A program made the translations under genes and the position numbers. Source: Lachnospiraceae bacterium (lineage in GTDB: Bacteria > Bacillota > Clostridia > Lachnospirales > Lachnospiraceae). Taken from it: 64,000 nucleotides of DNA. Positions 16,778 through 25,556 of the stretch are shown piece by piece. Each line of letters begins with the position of its first letter. The stretch's first letter is position 1. The notes under the pieces were generated by a model that had not been told where the DNA came from, made no database searches, and saw nothing but the letters and a program-made list of their open reading frames with translations. Where the stretch lies: assembly GCA_015057275.1 (NCBI GenBank), contig SVEO01000007.1:1-64000 (forward strand), given 5' to 3'.

Positions 16778-17095
16778 TTATGAGAAAAACAAGAAGGCAA
16801 ACTCTGCTAAGAAAACAGCGGCACAGGCAGCCGCAGCTACCTTCACAAGTCCCTTTTCGTACCACGCGAAAATGATTGCCACGGCAAAGCCGACCACACC
16901 GCTGCCAATGTGCGCAGTTTCGTAAAATACGGCCGGTACGGTCATCGCTGCCAGAACGGTGTATGGTATGTAGTGCAAAAATGATTGCACCGTCTTATTT
17001 TCAATTTTTCCTTTGGCCAACGCAAACGGAATCGCACGCAGCAGGTAGGTAACGCCTGCCATAATCAGCAAATATATTAAAAAATTATTCTCCAT
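16778..17095 (-). CDS. azlD: Branched-chain amino-acid exporter small subunit
   Basis: A 105-residue AzlD-family membrane protein with about four helices and the family motif TYLLRAIPFAL near the N-terminus. With AzlC it forms an exporter for branched-chain amino acids or analogues. The ATG at 17095 lies inside the last codons of azlC (11-bp overlap), giving translational coupling. Confidence 0.88.
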   Translation of the reverse strand: MENNFLIYLLIMAGVTYLLRAIPFALAKGKIENKTVQSFLHYIPYTVLAAMTVPAVFYETAHIGSGVVGFAVAIIFAWYEKGLVKVAAAACAAVFLAEFAFLFFS

Positions 17096-17783
17096 CTTCT
17101 CCTCCAATCGGGAAGCAAATCGCTCCGATAAATGCTGCGGCAATCGCGCAAATTGTCAGGGCAAAGCCTGATGAAATATCCCGCAAAACCGGCAAATAAT
17201 AAAATGCCACCCGCAGAGCAATCGCAATACTGACAACAACGGTCACGCTACGGAAGTTTTTCATTTCCGGCACAACAATTGCAATAAACATCGCATACAA
17301 CGACACACTTAACGCTCCGGCCAATAGGTTCGGCAAAATGTTCCCGAGTACTGCCCCGGCCAATGTTCCGCTCGTCCATCCGATATACGGCAATACGAGA
17401 AGCCCGGCAAAATAAGATTTTGATACCACTTTATTCCTCGCGGCTACTGCAAAAATCTCGTCTGTCATGCCAAAGCCCAACAACCAACGATAAATACCGC
17501 CAAATTTCTTATCAACCTTTTGAGAAAGAGACAATGACATAAAGGCATATCGCATATTAATCGTAAACTGGGTAATCATCATCTCGATGTAAGCGCCGCC
17601 GGCTGCCATCAGTCCAATGCCAGCAAACTGTCCGGCCGATGTTAAATTCGTCATCGAAATCAGCACCGCTTGCCACCAGAAAAATCCATAATTTCCTGCT
17701 AATACGCCGAAAGAAAAGGACACGGAAAAGTATCCGATGCCAATCGGCAAGCCATCTTTGATTCCTCTTTTTATATGGTTCAT
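17085..17783 (-). CDS. azlC: Branched-chain amino-acid exporter large subunit
   Basis: A 232-residue AzlC-family permease. It begins IKRGIKDGLPIGIGYFSVSFSFG, the conserved AzlC N-terminus, and has the motif NLTSAGQFAG, the MRYAFMSLSLSQ segment and FGMTDEIFA. About seven helices are predicted. AzlCD exports branched-chain amino acids and confers azaleucine resistance in Bacillus. It overlaps azlD. A possible promoter (TTGCAT, 17 bp, TAAAAA) lies about 40 bp upstream. Confidence 0.9.
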   Translation of the reverse strand: MNHIKRGIKDGLPIGIGYFSVSFSFGVLAGNYGFFWWQAVLISMTNLTSAGQFAGIGLMAAGGAYIEMMITQFTINMRYAFMSLSLSQKVDKKFGGIYRWLLGFGMTDEIFAVAARNKVVSKSYFAGLLVLPYIGWTSGTLAGAVLGNILPNLLAGALSVSLYAMFIAIVVPEMKNFRSVTVVVSIAIALRVAFYYLPVLRDISSGFALTICAIAAAFIGAICFPIGGEDGE

Positions 17784-17910
17784 AGTTATATCTCCGGTCG
17801 TTAAATTTTTCCACAGCTATTTTTACCACTTTTTCCTACAAAATGCAACCGTTCTATTAACACTTGCCTTCGTCCCTCCTCTTTCTTGTCCACTTTCCGT
17901 TTTTCAGCAA

Positions 17911-17952
17911 TAAAAATCCGGTCTCCGCATGGGAGGCCGGATTTTTATTTTG
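17911..17952 (-). terminator. Terminator of the Na/Pi symporter gene
   Basis: A long stem of AAAAATCCGG and CCGGATTTTT arms with a GC-rich centre closes a small loop at about 17928. It has T-rich tracts on both strands and lies just after the stop codon at 17956. Confidence 0.85.
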
Positions 17953-17955
17953 TTA

Positions 17956-19704
17956 TTATAATGAGAATTTCTGACTTAATTCTTTAAATTTGCCGATATA
18001 TTCTTCTTTATGCAGTTCTTTGATATCGTGCAGGTATTCGTGGGTATCAAATGTACCATGCTGCGCTTCAATGACTGCTACTGCAATATTGGAACAATGG
18101 TCAGATACCCTCTGGTAGCTGTTAAGCAAATCGTTTAATGCAAAACCAAGTTCTATCGTACATGTGCCCTTCTGCAGGCGCTTGATATGGTTGCTCTTTA
18201 CTTCTAAAATCAGGTTACTGATAACTTTATCTAATGGTTCTACCGTGGCTGCCAGCTCTAAATTGCTTGTGCGGAACGCCTCAGAAGTAAGTTCAAGAAT
18301 CTCGCTAACCGCTTCTGCTAACACCGCCAGCTCTTTCTGCGCATTTTCAGAGAAGTTCGTTTTCTTATCATGAATTTCCTTTGCAACTGCCACCACGTTT
18401 ACTGCATGGTCACCAATACGTTCGAAATCGTCAATCGTGTGCAAAATCTTAGCAACTTTCTTGGAATCTTCTTCCGATACACCGATTTTGGAAATCTTCA
18501 TCATGTAAGTGCCGAGCTGGTCTTCCAACTTGTCCAGACGTGTTTCCATATCTGCAATTTCAGTTTCTGTCTTTTCATTATAGCTGCCAATCATGTCGAC
18601 CGCCTTAGACAACGCCTTCTTAGACACCTTACACATTTCAACGGTAAGGTCGAAAGACTTTGTAACCGCCAGTGCCGGTACCGTAAGAATACGATCGTCC
18701 AACTTAATGGTCTGAATTTCTTCCTGATCAAGCTCCGGAATAATTTTGTTTGCCAGCTTCTCAAGCTGCTTCGCAAACGGCAACAGTAACATTGTCGTTA
18801 CTACATTAAAAATACTATGTACAATCGCAATCATAAACGGTGTGATTTCCATGTCTACAAAAGCCCACTGGAAAATCATGTCGCCGATGCAGAACGGAAT
18901 CAGACATATCAAAGTACCGAAAATATTAAAGGAAAGATGCACGACAGCAACCTTCTTCGCATTGCGGCTTACGCCGATACTGGAAAGAAGCGCAGTCACG
19001 CAAGTACCGATATTCTGCCCCATAATAATCGGAATCGCCATACCGTAAGTAACACCTCCGGCCATGGACAATGCCTGCAAAATAGCCACTGAAGCAGCTG
19101 AGCTTTGAATAATACCGGTAAAAATCGCACCAAAAGCAACCGCCAAAATCGGATTCTTAAATGCAGTAAGGAGATTCGCAAATTCCGGCATTTCCGAAAG
19201 TGGCTCCATCGCCTCACTCATCAGCTTCATGCCAAACATCAGCACTGCAAAGCCGATTAAGATGTTACCGATATTTTTATGCTTCTGTTTCTTGCTTACC
19301 ATCATTAAGATAATACCGATTAATGCAAACACCAACGAGAAGTTTGCCGGTTTGAGCAACTGGATCCAGAAAACATCACTCTCGATGCCTGCAAGGCTCA
19401 AAATCCAGGCTGTCAGCGTCGTACCGATATTGGAACCCATCAGCACACCGATTGTCTGACCGAATTCTAAAATGCCTGCGTTTACAAGTCCGACCAGCAT
19501 AACAGTAACAGCAGAAGATGACTGCACCGCAATCGTCATAGCAGCACCAAAAAGCATCGCTAAGAAACGGTTGTGGGTCACTTTCTTTAAGCTCTTATCC
19601 AGCTTACCGTTCGCTGATTTTTCAAGACCGTCAGACATGACATTCATTCCGTATAGAAAGAACGCTAACCCTCCCAATAATGTAATGACAGAAAATATAT
19701 TCAT
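17956..19704 (-). CDS. Na/Pi-cotransporter family protein with PhoU-like domain
   Basis: A 582-residue membrane protein of the NptA/YjbB family. The transmembrane half holds two inverted repeats with the signature QSSSAVTVMLVGLVNAG and its partner QSSAASVAILQALS, plus NIGTTLTAW and NIGTCVTAL, the substrate-binding QSS motifs. Residues from about 350 to the end form a helical PhoU-like domain (MKISKIGVSEEDSKK, IGDHAVNVVAVAKEI). Likely role: sodium-coupled phosphate transport, possibly efflux as for YjbB. AAGGAGG lies 10 bp before the ATG. It is an independent gene between azlCD and the PTS operon. Confidence 0.9.
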   Translation of the reverse strand: MNIFSVITLLGGLAFFLYGMNVMSDGLEKSANGKLDKSLKKVTHNRFLAMLFGAAMTIAVQSSSAVTVMLVGLVNAGILEFGQTIGVLMGSNIGTTLTAWILSLAGIESDVFWIQLLKPANFSLVFALIGIILMMVSKKQKHKNIGNILIGFAVLMFGMKLMSEAMEPLSEMPEFANLLTAFKNPILAVAFGAIFTGIIQSSAASVAILQALSMAGGVTYGMAIPIIMGQNIGTCVTALLSSIGVSRNAKKVAVVHLSFNIFGTLICLIPFCIGDMIFQWAFVDMEITPFMIAIVHSIFNVVTTMLLLPFAKQLEKLANKIIPELDQEEIQTIKLDDRILTVPALAVTKSFDLTVEMCKVSKKALSKAVDMIGSYNEKTETEIADMETRLDKLEDQLGTYMMKISKIGVSEEDSKKVAKILHTIDDFERIGDHAVNVVAVAKEIHDKKTNFSENAQKELAVLAEAVSEILELTSEAFRTSNLELAATVEPLDKVISNLILEVKSNHIKRLQKGTCTIELGFALNDLLNSYQRVSDHCSNIAVAVIEAQHGTFDTHEYLHDIKELHKEEYIGKFKELSQKFSL

Positions 19705-19753
19705 TTTGTCATTGCCTCCTTTTATCCGATTGTATTTCTATTCGACATATGTA

Positions 19754-19776
19754 AATACCCTGCATATTGCAGGGTA
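19754..19776 (-). terminator. Perfect hairpin between ptsI and the Na/Pi gene
   Basis: A 10-bp perfect stem, ATACCCTGCA/TGCAGGGTAT, with a 3-nt loop lies 82 bp after the ptsI stop. The T-run is short. It most likely terminates the fructose operon, but an operator role for the next gene cannot be excluded. Confidence 0.55.
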
Positions 19777-19857
19777 TATATATCATATCGTACTTTATGA
19801 AAAAAAACAATCTATATTTTACAAAGTTTTTACGAAGAATTTACTTTGTCGTCTTAT

Positions 19858-21519
19858 TTACTTAAGAAGCCGCTTTAAAACTTCATCCTTCTGCTTTTCC
19901 ACATCAAATTCGCGAATCAGTTTACGAAGTGGCAGCACGTTGCCCGGCGACACAGACAACTCATCCACACCCATTGCCAAAAACAGCGGTACCAAATCAA
20001 AATCTGCACCAAGCTCGCCGCAGATTCCTGCCCAGATTCCTGCTGCATGTGCATTGTCGACAACTGTCTTTATCATACGCAAAATTCCGAGATGGTGCGG
20101 CTGATAGAATGCGTCAAGCTTCGTATTTTGGCGGTCAATCGCCAACGAATACTGCGTCAAATCATTTGTCCCGATACTAAAGAAATCTACTTCCTTCGCC
20201 AACAAATCACTAATCATCACAGCCACCGGTGTCTCAATCATAATTCCTTGCTCGATTTGTCCGAAACGAATACCTTCCGCTTTCAGCTCATTTTTTACTT
20301 CCTCAACAATCGACTTAATCTGATGTACTTCCTCAAGTGACGTAATCATCGGATACATAATCGCCAGATTTCCGTAAACGCTCGCACGGAACAGGGCGCG
20401 AAGCTGCACCTTAAAGATGTCCGGTCTTGTCAAACATATGCGAATTGCACGGTAGCCGAGCGCCGGATTTTCTTCTGCATCCATATTGAAGTAATCCGCC
20501 TGCTTATCTGCACCGATGTCAAGTGTACGAATAATCACTTTCTTTCCGCCCATCGCCATGGCAACCGTCTTATAAATCTCAAACTGTTCTTCTTCGGTCG
20601 GATAGGTGTCACTTTCCAAATAAATGAATTCACTGCGAAACAGACCGATACCTGCTGCATCATTTTTCAGCACTAAAGCCAAATCCTTCGTGTTACCGAT
20701 ATTAGCATAAAGCTTAACTTTCTTTCCATCAAGCGTAACATTTTCTTTCCCCTTTAACTGCAGTAAAAGCTGCTTCTTCTGCTCTTCCTCTTCCTGTCTG
20801 GCACGTTTTTCGGCTAAAACATTATCATCCGGGTCAATGTAAATCACGCCCTCAAAACCGTCAACAATCGCCAGTTTACCATCGATATCCCCAACTAACG
20901 GAACTGGTGTGGCAATCAAAGCCGGTATGTTCATTGTTCTTGCCAAAATCGCCGTGTGGGAGTTGACTGAGCCTTTCACGGTCACGAATGCCTGCACCTT
21001 TTCCTTGTCCATCTGCACAGTCTCACTCGGTGCCAAATCGTCCGCCACGACAATCCGATTACCGTCCGCCATTTCACCCAAGGACACACGACCGCTTAAA
21101 ATTGCAATCACACGCTCGGAAATGTCGTGGATGTCAGCGGCTCTTTCTTTCATATAATCATCCTCCATTGATGCGAACATCTTAGCAAATGTATCTTCCG
21201 TCGATGCTACCGCATACTCCGCATTTACGGATTGGGAGCTGATGATATTCTTTACAGAGTCAATATAGTCCTCGTCTTCTAACATCATTTGATGTACCTC
21301 AAAGATAGCCGCATTGGGTTTGCCGACCTCTTTTATCGCTTTTTCGTAAAGAGTTCCAAGCTGGGCAATTGCTGTATCTCTTGCTTCCTCAAAACGGGCA
21401 ATTTCCGCAGCAATATCCTCGATTTTCACACGCTTTATCTGCTGCTCGCCTTTTTGTACCAAGAAAATCCGGCCGATGGCAATTCCGCCGAATACACTCT
21501 TACCCTGAAATTTTTTCAT
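19858..21519 (-). CDS. ptsI: PTS enzyme I (PEP-protein phosphotransferase)
   Basis: This 553-residue enzyme transfers phosphate from PEP to HPr and starts the PTS cascade. The phosphohistidine domain has GSVNSHTAILARTMNIPAL with the active His. The C-terminal PEP-binding barrel contains GIGLFRSEFIYL, ALGYRAIRICL, MYPMITSLEEV, FSIGTNDLTQYSLAIDR and GICGELGAD with the catalytic Cys. Length is slightly below the usual 570. The start at 21519 has GGAGG 6 bp upstream; a longer in-frame form lacks an RBS. It is the last gene of fruK-fruA-ptsH-ptsI, after a 69-bp spacer that holds a strong hairpin. Confidence 0.95.
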   Translation of the reverse strand: MKKFQGKSVFGGIAIGRIFLVQKGEQQIKRVKIEDIAAEIARFEEARDTAIAQLGTLYEKAIKEVGKPNAAIFEVHQMMLEDEDYIDSVKNIISSQSVNAEYAVASTEDTFAKMFASMEDDYMKERAADIHDISERVIAILSGRVSLGEMADGNRIVVADDLAPSETVQMDKEKVQAFVTVKGSVNSHTAILARTMNIPALIATPVPLVGDIDGKLAIVDGFEGVIYIDPDDNVLAEKRARQEEEEQKKQLLLQLKGKENVTLDGKKVKLYANIGNTKDLALVLKNDAAGIGLFRSEFIYLESDTYPTEEEQFEIYKTVAMAMGGKKVIIRTLDIGADKQADYFNMDAEENPALGYRAIRICLTRPDIFKVQLRALFRASVYGNLAIMYPMITSLEEVHQIKSIVEEVKNELKAEGIRFGQIEQGIMIETPVAVMISDLLAKEVDFFSIGTNDLTQYSLAIDRQNTKLDAFYQPHHLGILRMIKTVVDNAHAAGIWAGICGELGADFDLVPLFLAMGVDELSVSPGNVLPLRKLIREFDVEKQKDEVLKRLLK

Positions 21520-21548
21520 ACTTTCCTCCATTCCCATCGCCGGGTGTA

Positions 21549-21582
21549 AAGAAAAGCACTGGGACGCACCCGTGCTTTTCTT
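21549..21582 (-). terminator. Intercistronic hairpin between ptsH and ptsI
   Basis: An 11-bp perfect stem, AAGAAAAGCAC/GTGCTTTTCTT, with a 12-nt loop. The 3' arm is T-rich and followed by TACACC. It could attenuate read-through into ptsI or act as an RNA-processing or stability element. Confidence 0.55.
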
Positions 21583-21590
21583 CCCATAAA

Positions 21591-21848
21591 TTAAAGATTT
21601 TCTTTTAAAAATGCTTCAACGGCTGCTTGTGCTTCTACTTCATCCACTCCTTCAAATGTCATGGTGATTTCGTCTCCCTGCTTTGCCGCAAGCCCCATCA
21701 CACCAAAAATTTTCTTTGCATCTGCGCTCTTGCCATCCTTAGCAATCGTAACCGTACAGGCAAACTGCTTTACTATGCGAATCAGCTCACCTGCCGGTCT
21801 TGCGTGAATACCTTGTGGTTCTGTAATTTTATATTTAAATTCTTTCAT
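21591..21848 (-). CDS. ptsH: Phosphocarrier HPr, clostridial type lacking Ser46
   Basis: This 85-residue phosphocarrier has the active-site motif GIHARPAG with His15. At the regulatory position, Bacillus HPr has Ser46, which HPr kinase phosphorylates; this protein reads DAKKIFGVMGL with Lys46. It should carry phosphate from enzyme I to the fructose permease but cannot take part in classical Ser46-P/CcpA catabolite control. The gene lies between fruA and ptsI, so it may be a fructose-dedicated HPr or the only one. Confidence 0.93.
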   Translation of the reverse strand: MKEFKYKITEPQGIHARPAGELIRIVKQFACTVTIAKDGKSADAKKIFGVMGLAAKQGDEITMTFEGVDEVEAQAAVEAFLKENL

Positions 21849-21899
21849 AATTTTCTCCGTCTAAACTTAATTGTATTAATTATACTACATTTTTCTTTC

Positions 21900-23801
21900 T
21901 TATGCATTACTGCTTACCGGTTTCTTTAAAATTCCCAACAATATCGCACCTAAAATCGTGCCGGCTACCAATGCTAACAAATACATGAGTGCGTTATCTA
22001 CGACCGGGAATACAAAGATACCGCCGTGAGGCGCCATCAAGGTACAGTTAAATGCCATAGATAGTGCTCCCGCCAGCGCAGAGCCTGCAATACAAGAAGG
22101 CAATACCCGAAGCGGGTCAGCCGCCGCATAAGGAATTGCACCTTCAGTAATGAATGCTAGACCCATGATAAAGTTGGTCGGTCCTGATTCTCTTTCTTCC
22201 TTTGTGTACTTCTTCTTGAAGATTAATGTGGATAATGCAATCGCACACGGCGGAACCATACCACCAACCATAACCGCTGCCATGATGTCATAATTACCAC
22301 TTGCGATTGCTGCTGTACCAAAAACGTATGCTGCCTTGTTAAAAGGACCACCCATGTCAATTGCCATCATGCCGGCAACCACGATGCCGAGAATTACCGC
22401 TGAAGCTCCGTTTAAGTTGTTCAGTCCATTATTCAGCATGGTGTTCAATGCTCCGATTGGTGGCTCAATCACATAATTCATGCCCAAACCAATTACGAAA
22501 ATACCAACGACCGGATAAATCAATACCGGGGCAATCTTCTCTACCGATTCCGGTAATTTTTCGCACAATTTGCGGAGTAAGAGAACGACATAACCGGCAA
22601 GAAAACCTGCTGCTAAAGCACCTAAGAAACCGGACTTTCCGTTTGCAGCAATATAGCCGCCAACAAAACCGAGTGCCAGTGCCGGACGGTCGCCGATACT
22701 TATAGCGATAAAGCCCGCTAAAACCGGCAACATGAAGCCGAATGCGATACCACCGATATTCTTAAACATGGCTGCTAATGGAGTAATCGTACCGAAATTA
22801 CCTCGTTCTGCTTCGGATAATGTGTTAATATCTACTGCAAAACCGTCAATCAAGAATGCAATAGCGATTAAGATACCGCCACCAACAACAAACGGAAGCA
22901 TATGTGATACACCGTTCATTAATTGTGTATAAATCTTGTGTCCGATGGAACTGTCGTCAACCTTTTTTTCTACCTGCGCTCCTGCCTCTGCCGTATAAAT
23001 CGGGGCATCACCTTTAACTGCACGCTTTATTAGTTCTTCCGCTTTGCTAATACCTTCGGAGACTTGGCATTCAATCACTTTCTTGCCGTGGAATCTCTCC
23101 ATCGGAACTTTGGCGTCTGCAGCTACGATAATACAGTCTGCGTCCTCAATTTCCCCGCTTGTCAGTACATTTTTCGCACCGGCAGAGCCTCGAGTTTCTA
23201 CTTTAATGGTACAACCCGTTGCTGCCGCTGCTTTTTCTAAGCCTTCCTTTGCCATGTAAGTATGCGCAATACCGGTCGGGCAGGAGGTTACTGCCAAAAT
23301 TTTGGCGCCTGCATTTACCGGTTCAGAGTCTGCCAAATCTTCCTTGTCTGCATCCGCTTCGTCAATGAAGGCTAAAAATTCATCCACATTTTTTGCATTA
23401 CGAAGCTTCTGTGTGAAATCTTCGTCCATCAAAAGAATTGACAACTTACTTAAAACATCCAAATGTATATTGTCTTTTGTGTTTGGTGCTGCAATTAAGA
23501 ACAGAAGCGTTACCGGTTCGCCATCGAGCGAATCGAAATCCACGCCTTTCTTTACTACCATCGCTGCCAACCCCGGCTTTTTCACACCGGCACATTTACC
23601 GTGCGGAATGGCAATCCCTTCTCCGATGCCGGTGGTGGATTCTTCCTCACGCAGATATACCGTCTTCTTATAATCTTCCACATCCGCAATTCTGCCGCTC
23701 CTAACCATCAAGTCAATCGCAAAATCCAATGCCTCGTTTTTATTCTTCGGTGCAGCGTCCAAACAAATGCTTTCGCGGCTCAATAACTCTGTGATTCTCA
23801 T
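21900..23801 (-). CDS. fruA: PTS fructose transporter subunit IIABC
   Basis: This 633-residue fused permease takes up fructose and phosphorylates it to fructose-1-phosphate. The EIIA domain (1-150) has IAIPHGKC with phosphorylatable His67. EIIB (about 165-270) has AVTSCPTGIAHTYMA with Cys174. EIIC (about 290-633) is polytopic, with MAIDMGGPFNKAAYVFG and the late motif ITEGAIPYAAADPLRVLPS. The A-B-C order is the usual one for Firmicutes FruA. It is followed by ptsH and preceded by fruK with a 21-bp gap. Confidence 0.95.
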   Translation of the reverse strand: MRITELLSRESICLDAAPKNKNEALDFAIDLMVRSGRIADVEDYKKTVYLREEESTTGIGEGIAIPHGKCAGVKKPGLAAMVVKKGVDFDSLDGEPVTLLFLIAAPNTKDNIHLDVLSKLSILLMDEDFTQKLRNAKNVDEFLAFIDEADADKEDLADSEPVNAGAKILAVTSCPTGIAHTYMAKEGLEKAAAATGCTIKVETRGSAGAKNVLTSGEIEDADCIIVAADAKVPMERFHGKKVIECQVSEGISKAEELIKRAVKGDAPIYTAEAGAQVEKKVDDSSIGHKIYTQLMNGVSHMLPFVVGGGILIAIAFLIDGFAVDINTLSEAERGNFGTITPLAAMFKNIGGIAFGFMLPVLAGFIAISIGDRPALALGFVGGYIAANGKSGFLGALAAGFLAGYVVLLLRKLCEKLPESVEKIAPVLIYPVVGIFVIGLGMNYVIEPPIGALNTMLNNGLNNLNGASAVILGIVVAGMMAIDMGGPFNKAAYVFGTAAIASGNYDIMAAVMVGGMVPPCAIALSTLIFKKKYTKEERESGPTNFIMGLAFITEGAIPYAAADPLRVLPSCIAGSALAGALSMAFNCTLMAPHGGIFVFPVVDNALMYLLALVAGTILGAILLGILKKPVSSNA

Positions 23802-23822
23802 TTTTTCTCCTTCCCAATCGCA

Positions 23823-24725
23823 TTATAATGTTTTGTAAATATTCATAACCTCTTCTTTGGTCGCCAATCCTTCCGAAAATGCACTGGCACTTCCTGCAGA
23901 TATTCCCATCTTAAATGCATGTGCGTAATCTTTTTTCTCCAGCCAACCGCTTATAAAGCCTGCCACCATTGAATCGCCCGCGCCTACGGCATTCACAAGC
24001 TTTCCCTGCGGTGCCGGCATCTCATATTCGCTTCCATCCTCCGCCACTAATACAGCGCCCTTGCCGCCCATGGAAACAAGTACATTACGTGCTCCCATTT
24101 CCTGCAGTCGCTTCGCGTACGGAATCACTTCGCTGCGCTCAGCAATCGATACACCAAAAATTTCACCCAACTCGTGATGATTTGGTTTGATGAGAAATGG
24201 ATGGTTTTCCAGAACATTGAGCAATAAATCTCTTGTCGCATCCACGGATATCAAAATATCACGCTGTGCCAGACGCTCCATAATTGTCTTGTAAATGGAA
24301 TCCGGAATCGAGCCCGGAATACTGCCCGCTAAAATAAGTACATCACCACGCTGCAATACGTCAAGCTTTGTCAGAAGCTGCTCTACTTCTTCCGGTAAAA
24401 TCGCCGGACCCTGACCGTTAACTTCTGTGCCGTCATAATTTTTCAATTTAAAATTGATTCGGCTGCAACCGCTTTTCACTGTAATAAAATCGGAACGTAC
24501 CCCTTCTTCTTCGATTCTTCTGCGAATCTCTTTCCCGGTAAAACCAGCCACAAATCCGAGGGCTGTATTTTCAATTCCCAGATGATTTAGAACAAAGGAA
24601 ACATTCACGCCTTTGCCACCGGCGAGCATCTCCTCAGTCTGCGTACGATTCGTCTGGCCGACTTTAAAATTCGGTACACTCACGATGTAGTCCAACGATG
24701 GATTAAATGTAACTGTGTAAATCAT
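23823..24725 (-). CDS. fruK: 1-phosphofructokinase
   Basis: This 300-residue PfkB-family kinase converts fructose-1-phosphate to fructose-1,6-bisphosphate. Motifs include the N-terminal IYTVTFNPSLDYIV, the sugar-binding MLAGGKGVNVSFVLNHLG, IKPNHHELGEIFG and the catalytic VNAVGAGDSMVAGFI with the base Asp. The ATG at 24725 has AAAGGGG 5 bp upstream; an upstream in-frame start lies on the RBS. First gene of the operon. No fruR regulator precedes it. Confidence 0.93.
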   Translation of the reverse strand: MIYTVTFNPSLDYIVSVPNFKVGQTNRTQTEEMLAGGKGVNVSFVLNHLGIENTALGFVAGFTGKEIRRRIEEEGVRSDFITVKSGCSRINFKLKNYDGTEVNGQGPAILPEEVEQLLTKLDVLQRGDVLILAGSIPGSIPDSIYKTIMERLAQRDILISVDATRDLLLNVLENHPFLIKPNHHELGEIFGVSIAERSEVIPYAKRLQEMGARNVLVSMGGKGAVLVAEDGSEYEMPAPQGKLVNAVGAGDSMVAGFISGWLEKKDYAHAFKMGISAGSASAFSEGLATKEEVMNIYKTL

Positions 24726-24742
24726 AATTCCCCTTTCCACCA

Positions 24743-24754
24743 AATCAATTGATT
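24743..24754 (-). promoter_or_regulatory. Palindrome in the fru leader
   Basis: AATCAATTGATT, a perfect 12-bp palindrome, lies 18 bp before the fruK start. It could be an operator half or a chance AT-rich palindrome. Confidence 0.35.
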
Positions 24755-24814
24755 GAATTTGACTGTTTTTGTATCGTGTTATGAATTTTTTTCAGTTTTC
24801 TTGCTGTTGTGACT

Positions 24815-24879
24815 ATATTACCTGATAATCTGACCATAAACAATCATTTATTTTTTCAATGTAAACAATGTTTATTTTC
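24815..24879 (-). promoter_or_regulatory. Candidate fru promoter with tandem upstream repeats
   Basis: TTGTTT (24838-24843), 17 bp, TAATAT (24815-24820) is a plausible promoter. Two direct copies of AAACAAT followed by a TTTATTTT tract begin at 24838 and 24863 (25 bp apart, on the plus strand). One of them covers the -35. They are candidate sites for a fructose-responsive regulator. Confidence 0.45.
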
Positions 24880-24907
24880 GTTCGTTTTCAATCCTACATG
24901 TGAACGG

Positions 24908-24936
24908 TTGAAAAATCTGATTTACGTGTGTATAAT
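24908..24936 (+). promoter_or_regulatory. luxS promoter
   Basis: TTGAAA (24908-24913), 17 bp spacer, consensus TATAAT (24931-24936), 58 bp before the luxS start. Confidence 0.75.
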
Positions 24937-24994
24937 ATTCTTAATTTAGTATGCATCAATTATTAGAAATTATTTACATGGAAGGAATAGATGT

Positions 24995-25474
24995 ATGGAA
25001 AAGATTACAAGTTTTACGATTAACCATCTAACGCTGCTACCGGGTATCTATGTTTCGAGAAAAGATACCATCGGTGATGAGACTGTGACCACTTTCGATT
25101 TACGGGTTACCAGACCAAATTTCGAACCGGTCATGAACACAGCGGAAATTCACACGATTGAACATCTGGCTGCTACTTACTTAAGAAATGAACCGGTTTG
25201 GGGTGAGAAGATTTTATACTTCGGACCGATGGGATGCCGCACCGGTTTTTATCTGCTGTTAAAGGGTGATTACGAATCCGCGGACATCGTTTCTCTCGTG
25301 ACCGATACATTCCGCTTTATTGCAGACTTTAAAGGGGACGTGCCGGGTGCGGCAGCGCGCGATTGCGGCAATTATCTCGACATGAATCTGCCGATGACAA
25401 ATTATGTGGCAAAAAAATATTTGGCAGAAGTTCTGCAGAACATTACGCCAGACCGTCTCGTTTACCCAGATTGA
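24995..25474 (+). CDS. luxS: S-ribosylhomocysteine lyase
   Basis: This 159-residue metalloenzyme cleaves S-ribosylhomocysteine to homocysteine and DPD, the precursor of autoinducer-2. Zinc ligands are in HTIEHLAATYLRN (HxxEH) and the Cys of RDCGNYLDMNLP. The catalytic Cys is in GPMGCRTGFYLLL. Length matches the family. It is a single-gene unit with its own promoter and terminator. No mtn/pfs or methionine gene is adjacent. A role in the activated methyl cycle is certain; signalling is only possible. Confidence 0.95.
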   Translation: MEKITSFTINHLTLLPGIYVSRKDTIGDETVTTFDLRVTRPNFEPVMNTAEIHTIEHLAATYLRNEPVWGEKILYFGPMGCRTGFYLLLKGDYESADIVSLVTDTFRFIADFKGDVPGAAARDCGNYLDMNLPMTNYVAKKYLAEVLQNITPDRLVYPD

Positions 25475-25518
25475 TTTACGCGTAAAATTTTAATTGAATA
25501 CTTTATCTCAAAAATTTA

Positions 25519-25556
25519 GGCAGAGGTTTCACATTACATGAGCCTCTGCCCTTTTT
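25519..25556 (+). terminator. Terminator between luxS and the TraX-like gene
   Basis: GGCAGAGG (25519-25526) pairs with CCTCTGCC (25543-25550) and is followed by CTTTTT on the plus strand. It also serves the convergent minus-strand operon, whose last stop lies at 25555. Confidence 0.8.
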
